A stretch of DNA of 64,000 nucleotides, taken from DATJOJ01 sp035507035. GTDB lineage: Bacteria; Acidobacteriota; Terriglobia; Terriglobales; Acidobacteriaceae. How positions within the stretch are numbered: the stretch's first letter is position 1; every line of letters begins with the position of its first letter. A model generated the notes under the pieces. It was not told the origin of the DNA. It saw only the letters and a program-made list of their open reading frames with translations, and did not search any database. Shown piece by piece: positions 34,060 to 42,122 of this stretch. A program made the translations under genes and the position numbers. The stretch covers positions 62,001 through 126,000 of the forward strand of contig DATJOJ010000003.1 in the NCBI GenBank assembly GCA_035507035.1. Direction: 5' to 3'.

Positions 34060-35876
34060 GGTTTCGGAACAAGCTACTGCTGGCATTTGCTCTGACTGTC
34101 TTTCTTTGTGTAGCCGCGGTGGCGTGGATTGCTACGGCTCTGACACGGCACACGTTCGATGAAGCTAATGAGCAGCGAACCTCGGGCCTCGTCGCACAAT
34201 TCCGCCGGGAATTCGATCACCAGGGAGAAGAAGTCGGACGCCGTGTCGAGGCAATCGCGCAGAGCGACGCTGCCATTCGCATGGCGATCAGTGTGAGCTA
34301 TGGGCCTCCAGATTACGCTGCCTTTCTTAACGAAGCTGCGAGCGTGGCTGAGGGCCAACAACTGGATTTCCTGGAGTTCGTCGACCGGGATGGCACCATC
34401 ATCTCTTCCGCCCAATGGCCTGCAAAGTTTGGTTACAAGGAAGACTTCCCTGTTTCTACAGCGCCAGCCCGGGCGTTCCTGAAACAAGAGCAATTGCCTG
34501 ACGGCACAGCCTTGTCTCTGACTGCAATTCGCCGCGTGAACGCAGAAGATTCTTTGCTTTATGTCCTGGGAGGCCGCAAGCTCGATAAAAACTTTCTCGC
34601 CAGCCTCGACCCTCCGGCCGGAATGAGAGTCTTCTTTTATCAAGATTTCACCGCGGGGTTTTCTGCACAATCTCTGATCTCTCCGTCCGGTCCGGTCGAG
34701 CAAGCAAGTGCGCTTGCCCCGCTTATCCAGAAGGTTCAACAAGAGGGAAAAGAAAGCACCAGGCTGATCCATTGGTCGTCAAATGGTTTGGACGACGAGT
34801 TGGTGGATGCAATTCCACTCACAGGGGCGAACCGGCAAATTCATGGAATCCTTCTGGTGGCCAGTTCACGCAGACCTTACCTCGAACTCGAACAACACGT
34901 CCGTTCGGCAGCTCTCATCGCAACTGGCGCAGGCATGCTGCTGGCGATCGTACTCAGTGGTTGGGTTGCTTCTCGAGTGACGCGCCCAGTCGAGCAGCTA
35001 GCACAAACCGCACGCGAGGTTGCGGCGGGAAATTGGAAAGCACAGGCGACGATTGACACATCCGGCGAACTCGCAGAACTGGCGGAATCGTTCAATCAGA
35101 TGACTCGCGAGTTGCTGCAACAGAGGGAACGATTGGTGCAAGCGGAACGGGTCGCAGCGTGGCGGGAACTCGCCCGCCGTCTCGCGCATGAGCTCAAGAA
35201 TCCGCTTTTCCCTTTGCAGTTGACCGTCGAAAATCTACTGCGTTCGCGCCAGCAAAGTCCGGAACAATTCGACGAAACCTTCCAGGAAAGCGCGTCCACG
35301 TTGTTATCTGAGATTGCGAACCTCAAGGCCATTGTCTCGCGCTTCAGCGAATTTTCCAAAATGCCGCAGCCGCAGTTTCAAAGGGTTCAACTGAATGACG
35401 TGGTGCGCGAGACCGCACGTTTCTTCGAGCCGCAATTGGCCGCAGCGGGGCGCCGTGCGATTCAGGCTGGACTGGATCTGGATCAGTCGCTCGAGCCAAT
35501 TGCCGCGGACGCCGAACTACTGCACCGTGTGCTTTCGAATTTGATCCTGAATGCGATCGATGCCATGCCGAACGGAGGAACGCTGGCGCTTCGAACTTTC
35601 CAATCTGGCGGGCGGGTGGGCCTTGAAGTTTCCGATGCCGGGACCGGCATGACTAGTGAAGAATGCGAGCATCTTTTCACTCCTTATTACACGACTAAGG
35701 CGCAAGGAACAGGATTGGGCTTGGCCATTGCGCAGTCGGTGATCAGCGATCACGGGGGCCGCATCAGCGTGCGAAGCAAGCCGGGCGAAGGAACGACATT
35801 TACTATCGAACTGCCGGTGAACGCCGACAGACTGCAGGCTGCTGACCGCGAACGCAGTGGCACTACGGCGTTGTAG
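34056..35876 (+). CDS. NtrY-like membrane sensor histidine kinase
   Basis: 606 residues. First membrane segment about 8-28 (LLAFALTVFLCVAAVAWIAT), periplasmic sensor about 30-285, second membrane segment about 288-310, HAMP, then HisKA with phospho-His near 378 in RLAHELKNPLFPLQLTVEN (NtrY-type HELKNPL) and HATPase (LNAIDAMPNGG, DAGTGMT, GTGLGLAIAQSV). The ATG overlaps the upstream stop (ATGA). The next gene is an NtrC-type activator, so this is a complete two-component pair downstream of a binding protein. Confidence 0.95.
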   Translation: MRFRNKLLLAFALTVFLCVAAVAWIATALTRHTFDEANEQRTSGLVAQFRREFDHQGEEVGRRVEAIAQSDAAIRMAISVSYGPPDYAAFLNEAASVAEGQQLDFLEFVDRDGTIISSAQWPAKFGYKEDFPVSTAPARAFLKQEQLPDGTALSLTAIRRVNAEDSLLYVLGGRKLDKNFLASLDPPAGMRVFFYQDFTAGFSAQSLISPSGPVEQASALAPLIQKVQQEGKESTRLIHWSSNGLDDELVDAIPLTGANRQIHGILLVASSRRPYLELEQHVRSAALIATGAGMLLAIVLSGWVASRVTRPVEQLAQTAREVAAGNWKAQATIDTSGELAELAESFNQMTRELLQQRERLVQAERVAAWRELARRLAHELKNPLFPLQLTVENLLRSRQQSPEQFDETFQESASTLLSEIANLKAIVSRFSEFSKMPQPQFQRVQLNDVVRETARFFEPQLAAAGRRAIQAGLDLDQSLEPIAADAELLHRVLSNLILNAIDAMPNGGTLALRTFQSGGRVGLEVSDAGTGMTSEECEHLFTPYYTTKAQGTGLGLAIAQSVISDHGGRISVRSKPGEGTTFTIELPVNADRLQAADRERSGTTAL

Positions 35877-35884
35877 GAGAAACC

Positions 35885-37264
35885 TTGCCACAAAAGGCTA
35901 ATCTGCTGATCGTGGATGATGAGGCGAACACGCTGGCTTCGATCTCCCGCGCCTTTCGCCTTGCCGGGCACGAAGTAACGGTGTGTGACAATGCTACCAA
36001 AGCCTTAGAGCTTGCCAAAGCGCAGCACTTCGATCTTATTTTTTCCGACGTGGTCATGCCCGGCAAGGATGGGCTGCGTTTCCTTGAAGATCTTAAGTCA
36101 CAGGAAATTCCAGCTCCCGTGGTGATGATGTCCGGTCAAGCCCAAATCGAGATGGCGGTGCGCGCGACACGCCTGGGCGCGATCGATTTTCTGGAAAAGC
36201 CCGTTTCCACCGACCGCCTACTTCTCACCGTCGAGAACGCTCTCAAGCTGCAGCGCCTGGAAGCCGAAAACCGAAATCTCACACAGCGGCTGGGCAAACA
36301 TGAACTCATCTGGACGAGCGAAGTCATGCGAAAAATCATGGCCCAGGTGGAGCGCGTGGCGGCGAGCGAAACCCGCGTATGTATCATGGGCGAAACCGGC
36401 ACCGGGAAAGAACTGATCGCGCGGTTTCTGCACGAGCACAGTCCGAGAGCCGGTGGCCCATTTGTCACGTTGAATTGCGCTGCAGTTCCGGCCGAACTGA
36501 TTGAGTCCGAACTATTCGGTCATGAAAAAGGCTCCTTCACTGGCGCTTCCGGACGCCACGTCGGAAAGTTTGAGCAAGCGGGCGGAGGCACAATTTTCCT
36601 GGATGAGATTGGGGACATGCCTTTGACGATGCAGACTAAACTGCTTCGTGTGCTCGAGGAACACGAAATCGAACGTATCGGCGGAGATAAGCCGATCGCG
36701 GTAAATGTACGGGTACTCGTCGCCACGCACCGCGATCTCAGTACTCTGGTGCGCGAAGGCAAATTTCGGCAGGACCTGTTTCATCGCGTGCACGTTTTCC
36801 CGCTTGCTCTGCCTCCGCTGCGCGAGCGGCGCGAGGACATTGCGGCTTTGATCGAACATTTCGTGCGCCAGATTTCCACCCAAAATAGCTGGAAGACGAT
36901 TCCCTTCACTGCCGACGCCATTCGGTTGCTGCAAGCCTATGCGTGGCCCGGGAACATCCGCGAGTTGCGCAACATGACCGAGCGCTTGATGCTTCTGGCA
37001 ACCGACAACGAAGTGAACGGCGAGACCGTCCGGTCTGTGCTGCCCTCGGGTAAAGTGGCAGAACCGGAAATTGCTCCATCGGGATCTTTGGCAACGAGAA
37101 TGGAAAGCTTTGAGCGCGAGACAATTCTGGCGGAACTTAAGCGCCAAAACTATCACATGACTAACACTGCCAAGTCTCTGGGGTTGGAGCGCAGCCATTT
37201 ATACAAAAAAGTGGGGCAGTTAGGCATCGAAATTCCCAATCGGCGCGAGGATGGCAACGCATAA
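35885..37264 (+). CDS. NtrC-family sigma-54-dependent response regulator
   Basis: 459 residues: receiver (acceptor Asp in LIFSDVVMPGKDGL, Lys in FLEKPVSTDRL), AAA+ domain (Walker A GETGTGKE, Walker B GGTIFLDEIGDM, R-finger region LREGKFRQDLFHRVHVFPL) and a Fis-type helix-turn-helix (NTAKSLGLERSHLYKKVGQL). The sigma-54 contact loop reads GSFTGA instead of the usual GAFTGA, a tolerated natural variant. The start is TTG 35885, five bases after AGGAG; no nearer ATG exists. It activates promoters together with RpoN when phosphorylated by the kinase upstream. Confidence 0.96.
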   Translation: MPQKANLLIVDDEANTLASISRAFRLAGHEVTVCDNATKALELAKAQHFDLIFSDVVMPGKDGLRFLEDLKSQEIPAPVVMMSGQAQIEMAVRATRLGAIDFLEKPVSTDRLLLTVENALKLQRLEAENRNLTQRLGKHELIWTSEVMRKIMAQVERVAASETRVCIMGETGTGKELIARFLHEHSPRAGGPFVTLNCAAVPAELIESELFGHEKGSFTGASGRHVGKFEQAGGGTIFLDEIGDMPLTMQTKLLRVLEEHEIERIGGDKPIAVNVRVLVATHRDLSTLVREGKFRQDLFHRVHVFPLALPPLRERREDIAALIEHFVRQISTQNSWKTIPFTADAIRLLQAYAWPGNIRELRNMTERLMLLATDNEVNGETVRSVLPSGKVAEPEIAPSGSLATRMESFERETILAELKRQNYHMTNTAKSLGLERSHLYKKVGQLGIEIPNRREDGNA

Positions 37265-37337
37265 CCGACGGTCTCCAGTCAAAGCAAGATACTTTCTGCA
37301 CCCAACTCGGCTGAGCAGTCGAATCGGCTGAATACGA

Positions 37338-37886
37338 TTAAGAAGACCTAAGCGCTACTCCATAGTTCAACAGCCAGCTTTGGAAGTCTTGGCGTGAAGC
37401 GCGAGCCAGTTGACCGCCGGTGAATCGATCGTCAGCGGAAACCTCCGCCACCACGAGAAATGGGGCGGTGAAAGCCTCAGCCGATGCCGCAGAATCGAAC
37501 TCCGCTTCTGCGAGAATGAGTCCTTCCAACACACCGTCAAAGACATCGATGCCGAAAGGAGGGACGGTGAAACGAGTCTTGGTTAGCTTGCTGGCCGGAA
37601 GTTGAGCAAGCACGTCGAATTCATCCTGTGTAAGGTACATGCTGGTGATGAATCCTTGTTGTGCTCCGGTGCCTCGCTCCTGAAGCTTTTGGGTAAGCTT
37701 GAAAGTGGTCAAACCGTCGTTGTAATTCTGCTTTCGCAAGCGCAGGGTCGTGCCCTCGATGTAGTTATCTGTGATCCGTCGATTTCGCACAACTATTGCA
37801 TCGCTTGGAAATTGAGTGAGAAGAAAACGGCGTTCGCGCTCGATCCGGGCATATCTGTCTCTCGACATACTCTCATTGTTGCGCAT
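37338..37886 (-). CDS. CYTH-domain (triphosphate tunnel) protein
   Basis: 182 residues. The N-terminal signature IERERRFLL matches the ExExK/R metal-triphosphate motif, and alternating charged strands follow (YIEGTTLRLRKQ, LTTFKLTQKL, FGIDVFDGVLEGLILAEAEF). CYTH enzymes hydrolyse inorganic triphosphate, thiamine triphosphate or act as adenylate cyclases; the substrate is unknown here. The start ATG 37886 is used; ATG 37868 is an alternative. It is convergent with the response regulator. Confidence 0.88.
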   Translation of the reverse strand: MRNNESMSRDRYARIERERRFLLTQFPSDAIVVRNRRITDNYIEGTTLRLRKQNYNDGLTTFKLTQKLQERGTGAQQGFITSMYLTQDEFDVLAQLPASKLTKTRFTVPPFGIDVFDGVLEGLILAEAEFDSAASAEAFTAPFLVVAEVSADDRFTGGQLARASRQDFQSWLLNYGVALRSS

Positions 37887-38109
37887 GATCCGGTTCCGTG
37901 AGAAGTCTGTTTGGCCAACCTCAGTCGCTCGCCCGCTCTGGTAGGGTTTCTTCGCGGTGCTTCAAGTTGTGAAGCGGCTACGGCGAATAACGGATGCCCG
38001 CGTCCGGGTCCATTCCTGACCGTTATCCGGGGGCGATTGGTCTTGGTTTGAAAAACGTGGGACAGAAGCGGGAACAGACCGAAGAATAAATGGGGGTGAT
38101 TAAAAGCTT

Positions 38110-38185
38110 TGGTGGAGCTAGTCGGGATCGAACCGACGACCTCATCGTTGCGAACGATGCGCTCTCCCAGCTGAGCTATAGCCCC
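38110..38185 (-). tRNA. tRNA-Ala (anticodon CGC)
   Basis: A 76-nt cloverleaf with encoded CCA. Acceptor 5' GGGGCTA pairs with TAGCTCC, the D arm contains AGCTCAGCTGGGAGAGC, the anticodon stem CATCG/CGATG encloses loop TTCGCAA (anticodon CGC, reading GCG), and the T arm has GTCGG-TTCGATC-CCGAC. The discriminator is A. It sits upstream of the CYTH gene on the same strand. Confidence 0.97.
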
Positions 38186-38320
38186 ACGTGCATGAAACTG
38201 GCTGGCAAAAGCAATTTTAGCAGTGCCAGCGGTGTCTGACCACCGAAAGTCCATCGTGCGCTTCCCCTCCCACCCCTGTTCGCGCTATAGTCCTAAGCCG
38301 GTCATATTTTGGAGGCTATT

Positions 38321-39352
38321 ATGGCGACTCAGTCTCGTCCTGAAAAAGCTCGCAGTTTTGGCAAGAACATTGAAAGCGATCTGGCGTCACGATTCCTGCG
38401 CGTGGTAGAGACGGCGGCGATCGCCTCAGCCCACACCATGGGCCAGGGCGAGCGGCACTTGTCCGATCAGGTCGCTACCGAGGCCATGCGCCAAACCATG
38501 GACGCGATTCCCATGCACGGTACCATCGTGATCGGCGAAGGCGAGCGCGATGAAGCACCCATGCTTTATATCGGCGAGAAAGTCGGCGCGGAATTTCCCG
38601 ACGGGACCGACGTGCCGGAAGTCGACATTGCTGTCGATCCCCTGGAAGGCACGAATCTTTGCGCGACGGGCGCCCCGGGAGCGATTACGGTGCTGGCCGC
38701 GTCTGAGCGTGGCGGACTGTTGAATGCGCCGGATTGCTACATGGAAAAAATTGTGGTCGGGCCGTCATGCAAGGATGCGGTGGATCTCGATGCGCCGGTG
38801 GCGCAGAATCTGAAGAACATTGCTAAAAGACTGGATCGCGACGTGGAGGATTTGGTGATCATTGTGCTCGATCGCCCGCGGCATGAAAAGTTGATTGCCG
38901 AAATTCGCGCCGCTGGAGCCCGGATTCGGCTGATCGGAGACGGCGATCTTTCCGCAGGCATCGCCGCAGCCGTCATTGGAACAGGGGTTCACGCGGTGAT
39001 GGGTTCTGGGGGAGCGCCGGAAGGCGTGATCACCGCAGCCGCCATTCGCTGCCTCAACGGATACATGCAGGGACGTCTGGTGATCAATAAGCCGGAACTC
39101 GAAGAACGCCTCGCAAAGATGGGAATTAAAGACAAGAACAAGGTTTACGAGGCGGAGGATCTGGCTCCCGGCAAGCAGCTGATTTTTGCCGCCACCGGCG
39201 TGACCGAGGGGGCATTATTACAAGGCGTGCGCTTCTTCGGTGAAGGTACCCGGACCTCTTCGGTGATCATGACGCATCGCACGCGGAAGGTGCGGTTCAT
39301 CGACAGCATTCATCTTGAGGACACGCCGGATGTGAAGGTAAGGTTCGCGTAG
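38321..39352 (+). CDS. glpX: Class II fructose-1,6-bisphosphatase
   Basis: 343 residues of GlpX type. Signature segments: GQGERHLSDQVATEAMR, VIGEGERDEAPMLYIGEKVG, VDIAVDPLEGTNLCA (metal-binding Asp and Glu), MEKIVVGPSC, GDGDLSAGIAAAV and GSGGAPEGVITAAA. It removes the 1-phosphate of fructose-1,6-bisphosphate in gluconeogenesis. GGAGG lies five bases before the ATG, and TATAGT (38286-38291) is a possible -10. Not linked to other sugar genes. Confidence 0.97.
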   Translation: MATQSRPEKARSFGKNIESDLASRFLRVVETAAIASAHTMGQGERHLSDQVATEAMRQTMDAIPMHGTIVIGEGERDEAPMLYIGEKVGAEFPDGTDVPEVDIAVDPLEGTNLCATGAPGAITVLAASERGGLLNAPDCYMEKIVVGPSCKDAVDLDAPVAQNLKNIAKRLDRDVEDLVIIVLDRPRHEKLIAEIRAAGARIRLIGDGDLSAGIAAAVIGTGVHAVMGSGGAPEGVITAAAIRCLNGYMQGRLVINKPELEERLAKMGIKDKNKVYEAEDLAPGKQLIFAATGVTEGALLQGVRFFGEGTRTSSVIMTHRTRKVRFIDSIHLEDTPDVKVRFA

Positions 39353-39357
39353 GGAAT

Positions 39358-39504
39358 CTATCGTACATTCATCTCGTCTCGAGAGCAGGCACCGGCAGAA
39401 TGGAGGTGTTTGAGGCGGCGCATAAGCGCGTTTAGTGCGGCAAGGACGGCATGCTGTTCGAGCCACTCGCGGAAAGCAAGATTCAAGGTTTTATGTCGAG
39501 ATCA
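39358..39504 (-). pseudogene. Tail of an antitoxin-like protein (remnant)
   Basis: A minus-strand frame without a start reads KTLNLAFREWLEQHAVLAA, then LNALMRRLKHLHSAG and ends SRDEMNVR before TAG. The NLAFREWLEQ helix and the RDEMNxR ending resemble the C-terminal parts of small ribbon-helix-helix antitoxins. The DNA-binding N-terminus and any toxin partner are missing, and a TGA precedes the fragment. Low certainty. Confidence 0.3.
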
Positions 39505-39570
39505 AGCGACCAGCGGGCCTCATGGACAATGGTTTATATCGGCCTTCGTAAGAATTTGCTCGGACCTCGC

Positions 39571-40791
39571 TTATGGTTTCATCCCATCGGGGACTTTCAC
39601 TTTCGGTGGAAAGTCCAGCGACCCGCCCTTGAAGAGGGCGACCGTTTGCTCCCGCCGTTTATTGCCATCGTGGACTGCGATGTTGTGCGGCTTGCTGTTT
39701 TCGTAACCTTCCCACAGCGAAACACCGGCATAGGCGCCGTCTTTACGGAGGATGTAATAAATCATGTCGACGTAGCGGAGCTTCGTCATATCGTTGTTGT
39801 AATTGCGAGCGATACGCTTGAGGGCATCCATCCCGGCTTCTTGCGGCGACATGCCATGACGCATGTTTTCAACGATCGTGTGGGCCCCGGCGACTTTGAT
39901 ATTTTCTTCGCCGCTTCCCGTTGCACCTGCTGAACCCACATCCTGATCGATGTAACAGCCGGCGCCGATGATCGGAGAATCGCCGACACGACCGGGAAGT
40001 TTGTAGGCAAGGCCACTAGTGGTGGTGCAGCCGGAAATCTCGCCTTTTTCATTAAGAGCGGAGCAATGGATTGTTCCGGTGGGCGGAAAGAGAACTTTGT
40101 AAATTGCTTCTTGCCGGCGCTCGGGTGCAATGCCGAGGTCGGCCGCACGTTGTTCCAACCGTTGCAAACGATTCTGCCAAAGCTCGGACTCCGGCTTGCT
40201 ATCCGGCGCTTGCCAATGCGGGTCGTCGAGGCCGGGCCCCCACCAATCGGTGTTAGAGTGATACTCCTTCCACAACAGCCAGATTTTGCGTGAGTGGTCC
40301 GTAAGCAGATTTTCTCTCGGGAAGCCGACGGCAACTGCAAATCGCTCCGCGCCTTCACCCACTAACATGACGTGGCCCGTATGATCCATTACGGCCTTGG
40401 AAACGAGCGAGACATTCTTGATGTTTCGCACGCTGCCGACTGAGCCAGCACGGCGAGTGGGACCATGCATGCAACAGGCATCGAGCTCGACCACACCTTC
40501 TTCATTGGGGAGGCCGCCCAAGCCAACGCTGGTGTCGTTGGGATCATTTTCCGGACCTTGAACAACCTTGAGGACAGCGTCGAGCGTGTCTCCGCCACCG
40601 GCTAAAAAGGCGTAGCCGTCGTCGAGGTAGTTGTAGCCATTGTGGGCACAAATAATGATGGGGCGCTTGCCGGTTTTAGAGGCTGAATTGGAGTTTTCCT
40701 GAGCTTCAGCGTTGCTTTTCTCGTTGAGCAGTCCAAGTGAAAGCGATCCGAGTACGGCGGTGCCGACAAAGTCTCGGCGGGAGACGGTCAT
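39571..40791 (-). CDS. Tat-exported N4-(beta-N-acetylglucosaminyl)-L-asparaginase
   Basis: 406 residues of the Ntn-hydrolase asparaginase-2 family. A twin-arginine signal (SRRDFVGTAVLGSLSLGLL) directs folded export. The autocleavage and nucleophile region is PPTGTIHC, with Thr240 expected to become the new N-terminus, and the substrate loop is KLPGRVGDSPIIGAGCYID. It releases aspartate from glycosylated asparagine, so it would help digest glycoproteins outside the cytoplasm. The family's TTTSG strand is intact. Function assignment is strong at family level. Confidence 0.93.
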   Translation of the reverse strand: MTVSRRDFVGTAVLGSLSLGLLNEKSNAEAQENSNSASKTGKRPIIICAHNGYNYLDDGYAFLAGGGDTLDAVLKVVQGPENDPNDTSVGLGGLPNEEGVVELDACCMHGPTRRAGSVGSVRNIKNVSLVSKAVMDHTGHVMLVGEGAERFAVAVGFPRENLLTDHSRKIWLLWKEYHSNTDWWGPGLDDPHWQAPDSKPESELWQNRLQRLEQRAADLGIAPERRQEAIYKVLFPPTGTIHCSALNEKGEISGCTTTSGLAYKLPGRVGDSPIIGAGCYIDQDVGSAGATGSGEENIKVAGAHTIVENMRHGMSPQEAGMDALKRIARNYNNDMTKLRYVDMIYYILRKDGAYAGVSLWEGYENSKPHNIAVHDGNKRREQTVALFKGGSLDFPPKVKVPDGMKP

Positions 40792-40838
40792 AGCTCACCT
40801 CTAAGAATGAGTGCTGTGAGACGTCCGCCAGAATAACA

Positions 40839-40874
40839 CGGGGAAAACTAAAACACAGAGAACACACTGTTCTC
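40839..40874 (-). terminator. Terminator after the HPF-sigma/release-factor operon
   Basis: On the minus strand, GAGAACA-GTG-TGTTCTC forms a 7-bp stem with a 3-nt loop (40858-40874), followed by a T-rich stretch with TTTT runs. It lies about 50 bases after the release-factor-like stop codon. It could also serve as an operator for the asparaginase gene downstream. Confidence 0.5.
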
Positions 40875-40925
40875 CGAGAGCACAGTCCTGTCAAAGTTCG
40901 ACCACTTCGTCGATGCAGGCAGCCG

Positions 40926-42107
40926 CTACGACGCGGCTCGTAGCAGTTCTCCTTTGCTCTGATCCGCGCGGAAACGCAACAACGCAGCGATGTTCCCGGC
41001 GCGGTCGAAATCCCAATCATCTTTCACGAAAAACACCTCGATATCACGCTGAATAGCGATGGGGATGATCGCCTCGCATACATCGTCGATTTGGCGCGTC
41101 TCTCGACCGCAAGCCGGGCAAGTGCGGGTCGGATGCGCATCGAGATGCCCGCAGCTCAAGCACTCTGCCGAGGCGTGGGAAAAATTGTCTCCGAGCAAGA
41201 GAGTTTGAACTTCTCCGAGTTCGAGCGAACGGAGCACGCGGCGCAGTCCCGTTACTCCGCGGTTGTTGCTTTTGGCTTGATTGAGGACTTCGCCAACTAA
41301 CTCGTGACGGCGCTGGTCGGTCGATTCCTGCAGCACGCGGTTCGCTTGCTGCCGAGTATCTTCGGTACTCATCTTGCTGACTTCTGCTGAAAAATGGCCG
41401 AGTAGTGCCTTCTTCACATAAGGGTGCAACTGCGATTCCAGTTCACGCCACGCGGTCTCGTGACAACCAATGATCAGCTTCTCGAACATCCTTTTCTCGA
41501 AGCCTTCCCGCAAATGCTCAGCCACTTCCTTCAAGTGGTGTAGCGCTTCATCCTGGACGCGACGTTGCGCGTGTCCGCCGTCATAGCCGGCATAGCCGTC
41601 GCCGCGGCCCTGGCGAACCGGCGGAGTTCGGAATAATCCCTCGCGTTCTTTGAGTTCGTCCAAACGCAGATCGAAGAATCGGGCTTTCTGGCGATCGACC
41701 AAAGCGACCCACAAACTTGGATGGGCCCCAAAAAGCTGCGCCAGCGGCTTGAGATGGAACCGGCGATTCACGAAGAGCTGGCTGCTGGAAATCGCGAGAG
41801 GCATATCGAATTCTCGCCAGAAATCGCGGCCGCCACAAGCGAAGACAGCTTTCGCGCGCGACTGGTTTCCGTGCAGACTCTCGGCAAGCCACAATATGCG
41901 CTGCAGGTCCGCGCGCACGGGACCATTTTTCCCGGCCTTCTCGGATTCACGCATGGCATTTTTCACCAAGTCCTTAGCAAGAATTGCTTCTCCGCGGTGT
42001 GACTTATCCTGCGGGGTACAGGGCGCGTAGTAGAAAGTCAGGGCACAGTCGTCCGGATTTTCGGCTTGAAAACGGGCTAGCTCACGAATTTCTTCGCGTG
42101 TGATCAT
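40926..42107 (-). CDS. Bacterial eRF1/Vms1-like (baeRF) protein with GGH loop and zinc ribbon
   Basis: 393 residues. The middle part resembles the archaeal/eukaryotic release-factor catalytic domain: GYAGYDGGHAQRRVQDEALH then HLKEVAEHL, where eRF1 has GGQ followed by a long Arg-rich helix. The tripeptide here is Gly177-Gly178-His179. A later part (FEKLIIGCHETAWRELESQL) fits the eRF1 domain 3 pattern, and a C4 zinc ribbon follows (Cys316, Cys319, Cys330, Cys333; CLSCG and CPACG). Homologues are proposed to act in ribosome rescue or peptidyl-tRNA hydrolysis. The start ATG 42107 has GGGAG nearby and lies 15 nt after the HPF-sigma stop, so the two genes form one operon. Confidence 0.75.
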   Translation of the reverse strand: MITREEIRELARFQAENPDDCALTFYYAPCTPQDKSHRGEAILAKDLVKNAMRESEKAGKNGPVRADLQRILWLAESLHGNQSRAKAVFACGGRDFWREFDMPLAISSSQLFVNRRFHLKPLAQLFGAHPSLWVALVDRQKARFFDLRLDELKEREGLFRTPPVRQGRGDGYAGYDGGHAQRRVQDEALHHLKEVAEHLREGFEKRMFEKLIIGCHETAWRELESQLHPYVKKALLGHFSAEVSKMSTEDTRQQANRVLQESTDQRRHELVGEVLNQAKSNNRGVTGLRRVLRSLELGEVQTLLLGDNFSHASAECLSCGHLDAHPTRTCPACGRETRQIDDVCEAIIPIAIQRDIEVFFVKDDWDFDRAGNIAALLRFRADQSKGELLRAAS

Positions 42108-42122
42108 GGATCATCTCCCGAA

